Positions 53,288-61,432 of a stretch of 64,000 nt of DNA are shown piece by piece (position 1 is the first letter of the stretch; each line of letters begins with the position of its first letter). This DNA comes from Bacillus bingmayongensis (lineage in GTDB: Bacteria > Bacillota > Bacilli > Bacillales > Bacillaceae_G), in the NCBI RefSeq assembly GCF_000299035.1, contig NZ_JH921518.1:1152439-1216438 (forward strand), written 5' to 3'. A model generated the notes under the pieces. It had not been told where the DNA came from, searched no databases, and worked only from the letters and a program-made list of their open reading frames with translations. The position numbers and the translations under genes are program-made.

Positions 53288-53300
53288 TTTTAGTTCCTCC

Positions 53301-53669
53301 TTAATTCCAAGCATTCATACCACCTGAAACATTTGTGATATGTTGAAATCCTAATTTCTTTAACATTTTTGTTGCCTGCTTACTTCTCATCCCACTTTGA
53401 CAAATAACGATTACTTCTTTGTTTTTATCTAAATAACTCGCTTTTTGCACTAACTCATTTAAGGGAATATTACGAAAACCTTGAATATGATTCCCTCTAA
53501 ATTCACCTGGTGTGCGAACATCAATAAATTGTTTATTCTTCTGATTCATTTTAGCTTTTAGTTCTTTTCCATTTATATTTTTAACTCCCTTAATCGGTAA
53601 AAAGCGAAAAATAATAAACCAAGTAACAAGTACAATTAAAACGATATTTAATACTACATTTGCACTCAT
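53301..53669 (-). CDS. Membrane-anchored rhodanese
   Basis: A 122-residue protein with one N-terminal membrane helix (about residues 5-22), then a rhodanese domain: QFIDVRTPGEFRGNHI and the loop VICQSGMRSKQA (catalytic Cys90). It starts 39 bases after the tusA-like gene. It probably works on the inner face of the membrane in the same sulfur relay. Confidence 0.88.
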   Translation of the reverse strand: MSANVVLNIVLIVLVTWFIIFRFLPIKGVKNINGKELKAKMNQKNKQFIDVRTPGEFRGNHIQGFRNIPLNELVQKASYLDKNKEVIVICQSGMRSKQATKMLKKLGFQHITNVSGGMNAWN

Positions 53670-53708
53670 AGACCATCTCCTCCAATCTTTCTCTATACAA
53701 TTTATTTT

Positions 53709-53936
53709 TTACGCCTTTTTAATCCAGAATTTCAGTACACCGTTTTCTTCCGTATGCTGTAGTACTTCGTGTCCACCTGTTTTTGACCAAGCTGGAATAT
53801 CCTTTATCGCACCTTTATCTGTTAAATGAACCTCTAGCACTTCTCCAGTTTGTAAAGCCTCCATTGCTTTTTTTGTTCTTACAATCGGCATTGGGCACGC
53901 TAATCCTTTTACATCTAATACTTGTTTTACATTCAT
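53709..53936 (-). CDS. TusA-family sulfurtransferase
   Basis: A 75-residue protein with the diagnostic CPMP motif (DVKGLACPMPIVRTKKAM; sulfur-carrying Cys14). It begins 38 bases after the MBL-rhodanese gene. It passes persulfide sulfur between rhodaneses and acceptors. Confidence 0.9.
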   Translation of the reverse strand: MNVKQVLDVKGLACPMPIVRTKKAMEALQTGEVLEVHLTDKGAIKDIPAWSKTGGHEVLQHTEENGVLKFWIKKA

Positions 53937-53963
53937 GTTTCATACCTCCAAAATATTTTTTCT

Positions 53964-53979
53964 TTTATCCCGCATTAAC
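53964..53979. repeat. bcr1 right-end fragment at the CstB-like stop codon
   Basis: TTTATCCCGCATTAAC is identical to 16 bases of the bcr1 end (minus-strand reading of 6947-7104). The gene's TAA lies in it. No other part of the element is present. Confidence 0.4.
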
Positions 53980-55105
53980 CATGAACCGCACAGCGGTTTG
54001 GACCAATTTCCATCTCACTCTCTTCATCTACACTTGGATTGATTTTCCCCATATTTGTCTGGCGAATATCCTCATATGCATTCGGCTGAGGTGGCAAGTT
54101 TTCTGTAACTGTTTTACGAAACTCCGACTTATCCTCTATGTTTAATCCTGCATTTCGCTTAAATAGATCTTTCAGTGTTGCACGAACTACACCTTGCTCA
54201 TCCAGTTCACTCACTTTCGAATAATGCGCGGGTAAAACAATCAACTCTTGAGATAAATCCTTGTAACGTTTATATAAGGTGTTACGTAAATCGTTTACCC
54301 AATCCTCCGCTTTACCCGCAAGGTCCGGACGCCCAATAGAATCTACAAATAAAATATCACCTGATAGAAGATAAGCATCGTCTACAATGAATGATGTACT
54401 TCCAATTGTATGTCCGGGCGAATAGATTGCCTCAATATCAATTTTCGTCTCTCCTACTGTAATTACTGTTCCTTCAACAAGAGGCTCATAAGAAAAGACA
54501 ACTTCCTCAGCATCTTTTGGTGGCAACCAATACGTACCTTTCACCTTCTGTGCTAACTTACGACCACCAGAAATATGATCGGCATGTAAATGCGTATCCA
54601 TAATATTTGTAATTACAGCACCTTGTTCTCTTGCAAATTCCTCATATATTTCAATTGTTCTCACAGGATCAATAACTGCGGCTTCACCGTTAGAAATAAC
54701 CATATAGGACAAACATCCTTTTCCAAGGCGGTTAAATTGATACATGCTGCCACCATCTTTTAGGTTTCCTACTTTAATCGGCTTCACATATTCACTCCAA
54801 GCTTTCATACCACCAGTTAAATAATAAACATTTGTCACACCGCTCTCCATGAGTTGCTCAGCAACAAATTTGGAAGAACCTTCTTTCGCACATACAACAA
54901 GAATATCTTTTTCCTTTGGCAACTCTTCCAAGATGCCCTCTACGCCTTCTAATAAATCAAAATATGGTTTATTAATAGAAGAAACTTGTTTCCCTTCAAT
55001 TTTCCAATCCATATAATCCGCTTCATTACGAACATCTAAAATAAATAATTCTCCAAATAAAACCTTCTCAGCAACATCTTGCGCTTGTAATCCTATAACA
55101 CCCAC
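53975..55105 (-). CDS. Rhodanese-MBL fusion, CstB-like persulfide dioxygenase
   Basis: A 376-residue protein. Rhodanese part at residues ~1-108 with active-site Cys72 ([10 protein letters not shown]), then an ETHE1-type MBL domain at ~115-310 with [15 protein letters not shown] and LSGDILF, the iron ligands. It ends [11 protein letters not shown]. CstB in S. aureus oxidises persulfide and makes thiosulfate, with domains in MBL-first order; here the rhodanese is first. GTG 55103-55105 is the start, within an operator. First gene of the detoxification row. Its stop codon lies in a bcr1-like end fragment. Confidence 0.88.
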   Translation of the reverse strand: MGVIGLQAQDVAEKVLFGELFILDVRNEADYMDWKIEGKQVSSINKPYFDLLEGVEGILEELPKEKDILVVCAKEGSSKFVAEQLMESGVTNVYYLTGGMKAWSEYVKPIKVGNLKDGGSMYQFNRLGKGCLSYMVISNGEAAVIDPVRTIEIYEEFAREQGAVITNIMDTHLHADHISGGRKLAQKVKGTYWLPPKDAEEVVFSYEPLVEGTVITVGETKIDIEAIYSPGHTIGSTSFIVDDAYLLSGDILFVDSIGRPDLAGKAEDWVNDLRNTLYKRYKDLSQELIVLPAHYSKVSELDEQGVVRATLKDLFKRNAGLNIEDKSEFRKTVTENLPPQPNAYEDIRQTNMGKINPSVDEESEMEIGPNRCAVHG

Positions 55106-55109
55106 TACC

Positions 55110-55125
55110 TTACCCCCTATGGTAT
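55110..55125. promoter_or_regulatory. CstR-type operator 2
   Basis: TTACCCCCTATGGTAT, overlapping the translation start region of the CstB-like gene. Confidence 0.6.
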
Positions 55126-55194
55126 ATTTTATTTAAAAAATTTTAATGCTTTCCTAACACATTTTGTACATCCTTCCTACAGCACCAAACACAT

Positions 55195-55210
55195 ATACCT
55201 GTAGGGGTAT
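55195..55210. promoter_or_regulatory. CstR-type operator 3
   Basis: ATACCTGTAGGGGTAT, 90 bp upstream of the CstB-like gene. Confidence 0.7.
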
Positions 55211-55254
55211 AGTAAAATGTTTTTTAAAATCTGTCAACACATTCGTTTGACAGA

Positions 55255-55518
55255 TTATCTACTTTTTACAAGTAGCTGTACAGCCTCTTTAATTAAATCT
55301 TCATTTGATGTATCGCCTTTTTCAAATTGCTCTCGCAAACATTGTTCCAAGTTTGTTCCTACAATTAATCCAATTGTGCGATCCATAGCAGAGCGTGATG
55401 CGGTTAGCTGTGTAATAACCTCTTTACAATCTTTTTCTTCTTCAATCATTCGAAGTACACCGCGAATTTGCCCTTCAATTCGCTTAAGTCGGTTTTTAAT
55501 ATCTTGATTATATTCCAA
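55255..55518 (-). CDS. cstR: CsoR-family repressor, CstR-like persulfide sensor
   Basis: An 87-residue, all-helical protein of the CsoR/FrmR family (DIKNRLKRIEGQIRGVLRMI). It has Cys31 and Cys60, but the copper-binding histidine four residues before the second cysteine is replaced by Asn56 (GTNLEQC). That pattern marks CstR, which senses persulfides by linking the two cysteines. TTG 55518 is the start, after GAGGTG. Lying among sulfur-relay genes with five ATACC-type operators, it is very likely their repressor. Confidence 0.87.
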   Translation of the reverse strand: MEYNQDIKNRLKRIEGQIRGVLRMIEEEKDCKEVITQLTASRSAMDRTIGLIVGTNLEQCLREQFEKGDTSNEDLIKEAVQLLVKSR

Positions 55519-55620
55519 CGTATTATCACCTCAATACTTTAATAGACATGTTTTATCTAAAAAAATGTCTATTGCACCAAATTGTAGTAAAATTCTTATT
55601 TGAATTTACAACCTCATCAT

Positions 55621-55636
55621 ATACCCTTTAGGGTAT
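55621..55636. promoter_or_regulatory. CstR-type operator 4
   Basis: ATACCCTTTAGGGTAT; perfect half-sites. It lies about 100 bp upstream of the repressor gene. Confidence 0.75.
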
Positions 55637-55698
55637 TTTGTAAAGCCCTATTTTATATTTATTATAGGGAATAGGACTTTACTTTAGTAACTTCTACC

Positions 55699-57366
55699 TT
55701 ATTCACATACAATATGGTCTGGTAAAGCAGTTGCATACAATTTAAAACCGCCATCTACATTCTTCACCTTATATCCTTTTTCCATTAACATACGTGCAGC
55801 AACATCCCCCCTCATACCGAGCTGGCATGTAAGATATATTTCTTCATTTACTGGAATTTCATCCAATCTTTCACGTAATTCATCTAATGGAATATTGATT
55901 GAACCCTTAATCATCCCTTGTTTCAACTCATTTGGTTCACGAACATCAATTAAATATCCACCGTTTTGGACAATATGATCAATCTCATACCACTGCACTG
56001 TATCTACAAGTCCTTCAATTATATTACTTGCAGCATACCCCACCATGTTTACTGGGTCTTTTGCAGAAGAATACGGCGGTGCGTATGCTAATTCCAAATC
56101 TGGTAAATCCATTACTTTTAGCTTAGCTTTCATTGCCGTCGCAATGACATCAATTCGTTTGTCTACACCGTCACGCCCCACAGCTTGTGCACCATAGATT
56201 TCCCCTGATTCTTTATTAAAAATCAATTTTAATAAAACAGGATATGCGTTCGGATAATAACCTGCATGGGAATTTGCTTGTACATGTACTACCTCATAGG
56301 GTATATTTAAGCGCTGTAATACCTTTTCATTCACCCCCGTTGAAGCTACCGTTAATTCAAATACTTTTGCAATTGATGTTCCCATCGTCCCTTTGTATAC
56401 AGATTCTGCACGTTCATGAATGATATCCGCTAATAGACGACCTTGTCGGTTTGCTGGCCATGCTAACGGAATCATTGTTTCTGTTTCCGTTACAAAATCT
56501 TTTACCTCAATCGCATCACCAATCGCATAAATAGCCGAATCCGAAGTTTGTAGTTTTTCATTTACTTTAATTGTTCCTCTTACTCCAAGTTCTAACCCTG
56601 CTTCTTTTGCTAAACGACTCTCTGGCTGGACACCGATTGAAAGAATAATCATATCTGTATTGATTTTTGAACCACTTTTTAAACGTACGACTGCTCCATC
56701 TTCTTCAAAAGCATCTACCCCGTCTTCCAAAATGAGCTGAACACCATGCTGTTTCATATGTTCATGTACATACGCTGCCATCTCATAATCAATTGGTGGC
56801 ATTACTTGATTATTCATCTCAACAAGCGTCACACCTATTCCTTTTTCTCTCAAATTTTCTGCCATTTCAACTCCAATAAATCCTCCACCGATGACAGTCG
56901 CATGGCGTGGTTTCTTCTCATCAATATACCCTTTAATACGATCTGTATCTGGTACATTCCGTAATGTAAACAACGCCTTTGCTGTTTCAATTCCTGGAAT
57001 AGGTGGCACAATTGGTTTCGCTCCTGGTGAAAGAATTAAAATATCATAAGACTCTTCGTACGTTTCATTTGTCATTACATTTTTAACAATAATTGTTTTT
57101 TCTTCTTTATTAATTTTTATCACTTCACTTAATACACGTATATCTAAATTAAAGCGCTTTGACATCTTTTCAACTGTTTGCACTAACAACTTCTGTCTCT
57201 CTTGAATCACACCGCCAATGTAATATGGTAACCCGCAGTTCGCAAATGAAATATATTCTCCTCGCTCAAACATAATAATTTCATCATCTTCACTTAAACG
57301 ACGAAGACGTGCTGCTACTGATGCTCCGCCTGCAACTCCACCGACTACAACGATTTTTTTGCTCAT
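55699..57366 (-). CDS. cdr: Coenzyme A-disulfide/persulfide reductase with rhodanese domain
   Basis: A 555-residue flavoprotein. FAD-binding GGVAGGASVAARLRR at the start, catalytic Cys44 in SFANCGLPYY, NAD(P)H-binding VIGGGFIGVEMAENLR, then a C-terminal rhodanese domain (about residues 460-550) with the loop LTCQLGMRGDVA. B. anthracis has such a CoADR-RHD enzyme. It reduces CoA disulfide and CoA persulfide. An operator lies 75 bp upstream, so it probably belongs to the CstR regulon. Confidence 0.92.
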   Translation of the reverse strand: MSKKIVVVGGVAGGASVAARLRRLSEDDEIIMFERGEYISFANCGLPYYIGGVIQERQKLLVQTVEKMSKRFNLDIRVLSEVIKINKEEKTIIVKNVMTNETYEESYDILILSPGAKPIVPPIPGIETAKALFTLRNVPDTDRIKGYIDEKKPRHATVIGGGFIGVEMAENLREKGIGVTLVEMNNQVMPPIDYEMAAYVHEHMKQHGVQLILEDGVDAFEEDGAVVRLKSGSKINTDMIILSIGVQPESRLAKEAGLELGVRGTIKVNEKLQTSDSAIYAIGDAIEVKDFVTETETMIPLAWPANRQGRLLADIIHERAESVYKGTMGTSIAKVFELTVASTGVNEKVLQRLNIPYEVVHVQANSHAGYYPNAYPVLLKLIFNKESGEIYGAQAVGRDGVDKRIDVIATAMKAKLKVMDLPDLELAYAPPYSSAKDPVNMVGYAASNIIEGLVDTVQWYEIDHIVQNGGYLIDVREPNELKQGMIKGSINIPLDELRERLDEIPVNEEIYLTCQLGMRGDVAARMLMEKGYKVKNVDGGFKLYATALPDHIVCE

Positions 57367-57440
57367 CCTTCTCTAACCTCCACGATCCTTAATTTTCTTT
57401 TCGCTTACTAAATACGAATATACAGCGCCTCTAATTACAT

Positions 57441-57456
57441 ATACCCGTATAGGTAT
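57441..57456. promoter_or_regulatory. CstR-type operator 5
   Basis: ATACCCGTATAGGTAT, upstream of the CoA-disulfide reductase gene. Confidence 0.72.
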
Positions 57457-57540
57457 ATAATAAACATAAAAAAATATAATGACAATATATAAACCTCAAA
57501 CTTTATACTTGTTCACAAAATTGAAACAAACTGATCATTA

Positions 57541-57564
57541 AAAAAACCGCTGATTCCAGCGGCT
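57541..57564 (-). terminator. Terminator of spoVR
   Basis: On the minus strand AAGCCGCTG, loop GAAT, CAGCGGTTT, followed by T's. Confidence 0.8.
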
Positions 57565-58983
57565 TCACACATACTTCCGATGCACCATCTTTCCATCATA
57601 AGAAAAGACAACATTTTTATTCTCCACGACCGACTCCATATGCACCGTTCTTCCCCACAACTGATGAATGTAAGGCAATACTTTCTCTAAGTATTTTAAA
57701 TCAAGCTCAATTCCTTCATAACTATGCTTAATATACAGTTCACCGTTCTTTAAATAGTCTCCATCTTCCACTACTAAATACGGAAATCCACCATTTGTTC
57801 TCATATTGACGAGCTGATCACGAACATGTTCCCACTCTTTATCAATTACCTTATATTCTTTCCCTTGGCGCTGGAATAAGTACATATCTTCTCTCATCAC
57901 GAGATCTTTATTTAAATAGTTTCTAAGGAATGATACGTCCCATTCAATTTCCCGAACTTCAAAGATTTTCTCCCGACCTGATCCCGGTTTTACACCGCGC
58001 ATTTTCATTTCTTCTGTTGGATTATTATAGCGTTCTTCAATATCCTCAAAGATTTTGATACCAAGATAGTACGGGTTAATGCTTGTTTTCGATGGCTGTA
58101 CAACCCCTGCATTTAATTTCGCAAATTCGATTGCTTCATCAGAGGTTAAATCCATTTCGCGAAGAATGCGCTGATGCCAGTAGGACGCCCAGCCTTCGTT
58201 CATGATTTTTGTTTCTAGTTGTGGCCAGAAATACAACATTTCTTCTCGCATCATCGTTAAAATATCACGTTGCCATTCGTCTAGTTCTCTACTATATTCT
58301 TCAATAAAGAGAAGTAAATCTTTCTCTGGCTGTGGCGGGATTTTCTTTTTCTTCCGCATACTTGAACGTTCTCGTTTTTTATTTCTATCATCTAAATTCC
58401 ACAAATCATCATACTGTGAAACTCGTTTCTTTTCTACTTCTTCCTCTTCTAAGTCATCTATACTCCAAGCAAGCTTCGGCCGCATAAGCGATGGATCAAT
58501 ATGTTCTTGAATGGCTAAAACAGCATCTAAAAACGTTTCTACCTCTTCCTTTCCATATTTATGTTCATACGCTTTAATTCGTTCTGCTGTCGCTGCCATG
58601 CTTTCAACCATATCGCGCTTCGTATTTGAGAAGCGAATATTATTTTTAAAGAAGTCACAGTGTGCTAAAACGTGCGCCACAATTAATTTATTTTGAATCA
58701 ATGCGTTTGTATCAAGTAAAAATGCATAACATGGATCAGAGTTGATGACAAGCTCATATATTTTACTAAGTCCCAAATCATAATGCAGCTTCATTTTAAA
58801 GAACTGTTTCCCAAAACTCCAATGTGAAAACCGCGTCGGCATTCCATATGCACCAAATGTATAAATAATTTCCGCTGGACATACTTCATAACGCATCGGA
58901 TAAAAATCCAGCCCAAATCCAGTTGCAATTTCAGTAATTTCGGCAATTGCATATTGCAGTGCTTTATCATCACTAGCTCTCAT
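57565..58983 (-). CDS. spoVR: Stage V sporulation protein R (SpoVR)
   Basis: A 472-residue protein with SpoVR motifs [20 protein letters not shown] (near the start), [29 protein letters not shown], and [13 protein letters not shown] in the middle. SpoVR is needed for proper spore cortex formation; it has a conserved His/Glu set that suggests metal binding, but no reaction is known. RBS AAGGAGGG precedes ATG 58983. It is monocistronic. Confidence 0.93.
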   Translation of the reverse strand: MRASDDKALQYAIAEITEIATGFGLDFYPMRYEVCPAEIIYTFGAYGMPTRFSHWSFGKQFFKMKLHYDLGLSKIYELVINSDPCYAFLLDTNALIQNKLIVAHVLAHCDFFKNNIRFSNTKRDMVESMAATAERIKAYEHKYGKEEVETFLDAVLAIQEHIDPSLMRPKLAWSIDDLEEEEVEKKRVSQYDDLWNLDDRNKKRERSSMRKKKKIPPQPEKDLLLFIEEYSRELDEWQRDILTMMREEMLYFWPQLETKIMNEGWASYWHQRILREMDLTSDEAIEFAKLNAGVVQPSKTSINPYYLGIKIFEDIEERYNNPTEEMKMRGVKPGSGREKIFEVREIEWDVSFLRNYLNKDLVMREDMYLFQRQGKEYKVIDKEWEHVRDQLVNMRTNGGFPYLVVEDGDYLKNGELYIKHSYEGIELDLKYLEKVLPYIHQLWGRTVHMESVVENKNVVFSYDGKMVHRKYV

Positions 58984-59191
58984 TATTTTCCCTCCTTACA
59001 CTTTCCCTTAAGACAGTGTATGAGGGGAAACAAGCTTTCATGAAGACTAAACACATCAAAACAAAAATACAATATAAAAAACATCTTTTAAGTTTACAAG
59101 GGATTTTATATTTCTATAGCGAATAATTAAAATATATGGTAATAACCTCTGAATTAAACGAAGTTATGGCCCCTTATAAGGAGGTAGCAAA

Positions 59192-59656
59192 ATGAAATGG
59201 AAGGTGCATCGAGATCGAGGTTTTCTATATATTGTTTTGGGATTGAGTCTATTACCAAATCTACTTTTAACACTCCCACTATGGCTAGATCCTACATTAA
59301 CCTCTGTTGATTTTATTATTTTTCTTTCCATTATTGCAGTTTTTAATTTCTTTTGGTTTTGGATAACCTTTGATATTCGATATGAATTTAGAGAAAAGAC
59401 TTTCTACGCATGTTGTGGTCCGTTTCGCTGTAATATTCCTTATGAAGATATTACGAAAATCAATAAAACGAATGATATGCTTATGGGGTTTCGTTTATCT
59501 TCAGCTTTAGAAGGCGTTGAAATTCATTATCCTAAAGCACTTTTCGGTAGTGTAAAACTTTCTCCACAAGATCAAGATGCATTTATATCATTATTAAAAG
59601 AGAAATGTCCTAACCTACAAAATACTCCATCTAAAAAAGAAGTTAAAAATAGTTAG
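59192..59656 (+). CDS. Membrane-anchored bacterial PH-domain protein
   Basis: A 154-residue protein with two N-terminal helices (about residues 9-30 and 38-62), then a PH-like domain (about 65-140: YEFREKTFYACCGPFRCNI, YEDITKINKTN). Such bPH proteins are common, small and of unknown function. RBS AAGGAGG precedes ATG 59192. Ends near a shared terminator. Confidence 0.78.
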   Translation: MKWKVHRDRGFLYIVLGLSLLPNLLLTLPLWLDPTLTSVDFIIFLSIIAVFNFFWFWITFDIRYEFREKTFYACCGPFRCNIPYEDITKINKTNDMLMGFRLSSALEGVEIHYPKALFGSVKLSPQDQDAFISLLKEKCPNLQNTPSKKEVKNS

Positions 59657-59689
59657 CTCAATTTCACGAAAACGAATTCCACAATAAAA

Positions 59690-59716
59690 GGCATCCTTGT
59701 ACAAAACAAGAATGCC
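59690..59716. terminator. Terminator shared by convergent genes
   Basis: GGCATCCTTGT and ACAAGAATGCC, one mismatch, with a T-run on the minus strand. Confidence 0.75.
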
Positions 59717-59723
59717 CCTCTTA

Positions 59724-60284
59724 TTATCCTTCAATAACTTCAAGCTTCTCCGTAATCGGTGTACGCGCTTTTCCTTCTGGCTTTTTATCGAAATAACCAA
59801 TATGAAGAATCCCAACAATTCGTTGTCCTTTTGTTAGTCCAATTCCTTTTATAAATAAAGGATTATAGTTTAGCCCACCTGATTTCCAAACACAACCTAA
59901 ACCACGTTCCCATGCTAGTAACTGGAAGTTTTGCATAAATGCACATACTGCTGCGTAATCTTCATCTCGTTGCACTTGACGTGGATCTTCATCCATATAA
60001 ACAACAATTTGAGCCGGCGTACTTAAAAAACGATCTGATAAAATTTTACCTCGTTTTGCTCTTTCTTCTTCTGTAAAGGAATTTAATACAGCATCTACTA
60101 ATGTTTTACGACCTTCTCCAATAAATAATTTACATTTCCATGGCTCGCGATGCTGATGGTTTGGTGCCCACGTTGCATCATTTAATAATTCAATTAATAA
60201 TTCTTTTTCTACTGCTTTATCTGTAAATGTACGAATGGAACGTCTTTCCTTAATGATATTCGCAATGGAAGTATATGTAGTCAT
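59724..60284 (-). CDS. Nitroreductase-family FMN oxidoreductase
   Basis: A 186-residue protein. IIKERRSIRTFTDKAVEKEL near the start (FMN phosphate contact), the motif ATWAPNHQHREPWKCKLFIG, and GLGCVWKSGG near the end are those of the nitroreductase fold. ATG 60284 was chosen because AAGGGAGAG precedes it. Substrate unknown; possible quinone or nitroaromatic reductase. Confidence 0.88.
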   Translation of the reverse strand: MTTYTSIANIIKERRSIRTFTDKAVEKELLIELLNDATWAPNHQHREPWKCKLFIGEGRKTLVDAVLNSFTEEERAKRGKILSDRFLSTPAQIVVYMDEDPRQVQRDEDYAAVCAFMQNFQLLAWERGLGCVWKSGGLNYNPLFIKGIGLTKGQRIVGILHIGYFDKKPEGKARTPITEKLEVIEG

Positions 60285-60533
60285 ATGTTTCTCTCCCTTA
60301 TTTTTATCTATATGTATACGTCTATTATTGATATTGATATTGATTTTCAATTTCGATTATAACGCAGTTTTCTATCATTAATCAATGTTTTATGTTGTAA
60401 AACTAACAAAAAACTTTTTTGTTACATCGCGAAAAAAAACTTGAAATGTTCACAAGTTTTTCACAACTTCTCCACAACTTACGGACATGCTATGTGTAAA
60501 GTTTTCCATTTCATTCAATTAGGAGGAATTTGT

Positions 60534-61130
60534 ATGTACAAAAAAATGGTATTAAGTATGACTATGATAGCACTGCTATGTGGAGTATCTGTCTTCCCAG
60601 CTGCAGCTGCTACACAAAAAGAAGTTGTAATGCATCATCATAAGATAATCTCGGAAGAACAAATCCAGTCATTAGAAAAACAAGGTTACAAAAAGCATGA
60701 AATTTGGAAAGCCGCACACATTGCAAAGATTAGCAAAAAAGATATTAAAGATGTTTTATCGTACTATAAACAAAATAAATCTTGGAAAGAAACAGCGAAA
60801 CATTTTGGCGTGGATCCAAAGAAACTGCATAAACATCATATAAGTAAAGAAATGAAACAAGCACTATTGCAAAAAGTAGCCGAAATGCAAAACTCCACTC
60901 CAGAACAAATGAAAAAAACAATGCAAGATAACCATATTCGTTTACATCACCTAGCGGTTCTAACTATCATTGCACAAAAAAGTAATACACCATTCAATGA
61001 TGTATTACAAATGAAAAAAGATGGCATGCATGTCAAACAAATTGCAGAAAAATTAAATGTGCAGAAAGAAGATATAAGAGCCGAAATGATGAAATTAATA
61101 CAGTCTGTAAAGCAAAACAAGACAAACTAA
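60534..61130 (+). CDS. Secreted, lysine/histidine-rich protein of unknown function
   Basis: A 198-residue protein. Signal peptide MYKKMVLSMTMIALLCGVSV then FPAAAA (cleavage near residue 26). The mature part is basic and helical with two short HTH-like stretches (KSWKETAKHFGVDPKKLHKHH and HVKQIAEKLNVQKEDIRAEM, given here in part) and many His and Lys. RBS AGGAGGAA precedes ATG 60534. The repeated (K/E)-xx-A-K-x-x-x-V pattern resembles small surface or phage-like helices, but I do not recognise a family. Confidence 0.7.
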   Translation: MYKKMVLSMTMIALLCGVSVFPAAAATQKEVVMHHHKIISEEQIQSLEKQGYKKHEIWKAAHIAKISKKDIKDVLSYYKQNKSWKETAKHFGVDPKKLHKHHISKEMKQALLQKVAEMQNSTPEQMKKTMQDNHIRLHHLAVLTIIAQKSNTPFNDVLQMKKDGMHVKQIAEKLNVQKEDIRAEMMKLIQSVKQNKTN

Positions 61131-61135
61131 ATATA

Positions 61136-61173
61136 ACAAAAGAAAGAAGCATTTGTTGCTCTTCCTTTTGTTA
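61136..61173 (+). terminator. Terminator of the secreted-protein gene
   Basis: AACAAAAGAAAGAAGC and GCTCTTCCTTTTGTT pair with a few mismatches. Confidence 0.6.
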
Positions 61174-61207
61174 TGAGCAAATTAGAATATATGAGAAATT
61201 TACTAAG

Positions 61208-61300
61208 ATGAACACCGTTAATATGTGTATTCCCCCATCTCATACTCACTTTGATTCTTTACTCCAACGTGCAATTCAAGATGTAAAAATAATTTATTAA
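61208..61300 (+). CDS. Possible 30-residue peptide (doubtful)
   Basis: ATG 61208 opens MNTVNMCIPPSHTHFDSLLQ, then RAIQDVKIIY and stop. Codon use looks coding-like and a strong terminator follows at once, but no clear RBS precedes it. It may be the remnant of a longer gene. Confidence 0.25.
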   Translation: MNTVNMCIPPSHTHFDSLLQRAIQDVKIIY

Positions 61301-61304
61301 ATTG

Positions 61305-61357
61305 AAAAAAGGCTGTTCAAAAGACAATCAATATCTAACTTTTGAACAGCCTTTTTT
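61305..61357 (+). terminator. Strong terminator
   Basis: AAAAAAGGCTGTTCAAAAG and CTTTTGAACAGCCTTTTTT, perfect stem, upstream of the germination locus. Confidence 0.88.
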
Positions 61358-61432
61358 ATGTTTCCTGTATAAATTTCTGCCTTCCCCAAAAACTAACGAG
61401 AGCATTCCATATAAGGGAAAGAGGTGAAAAAT

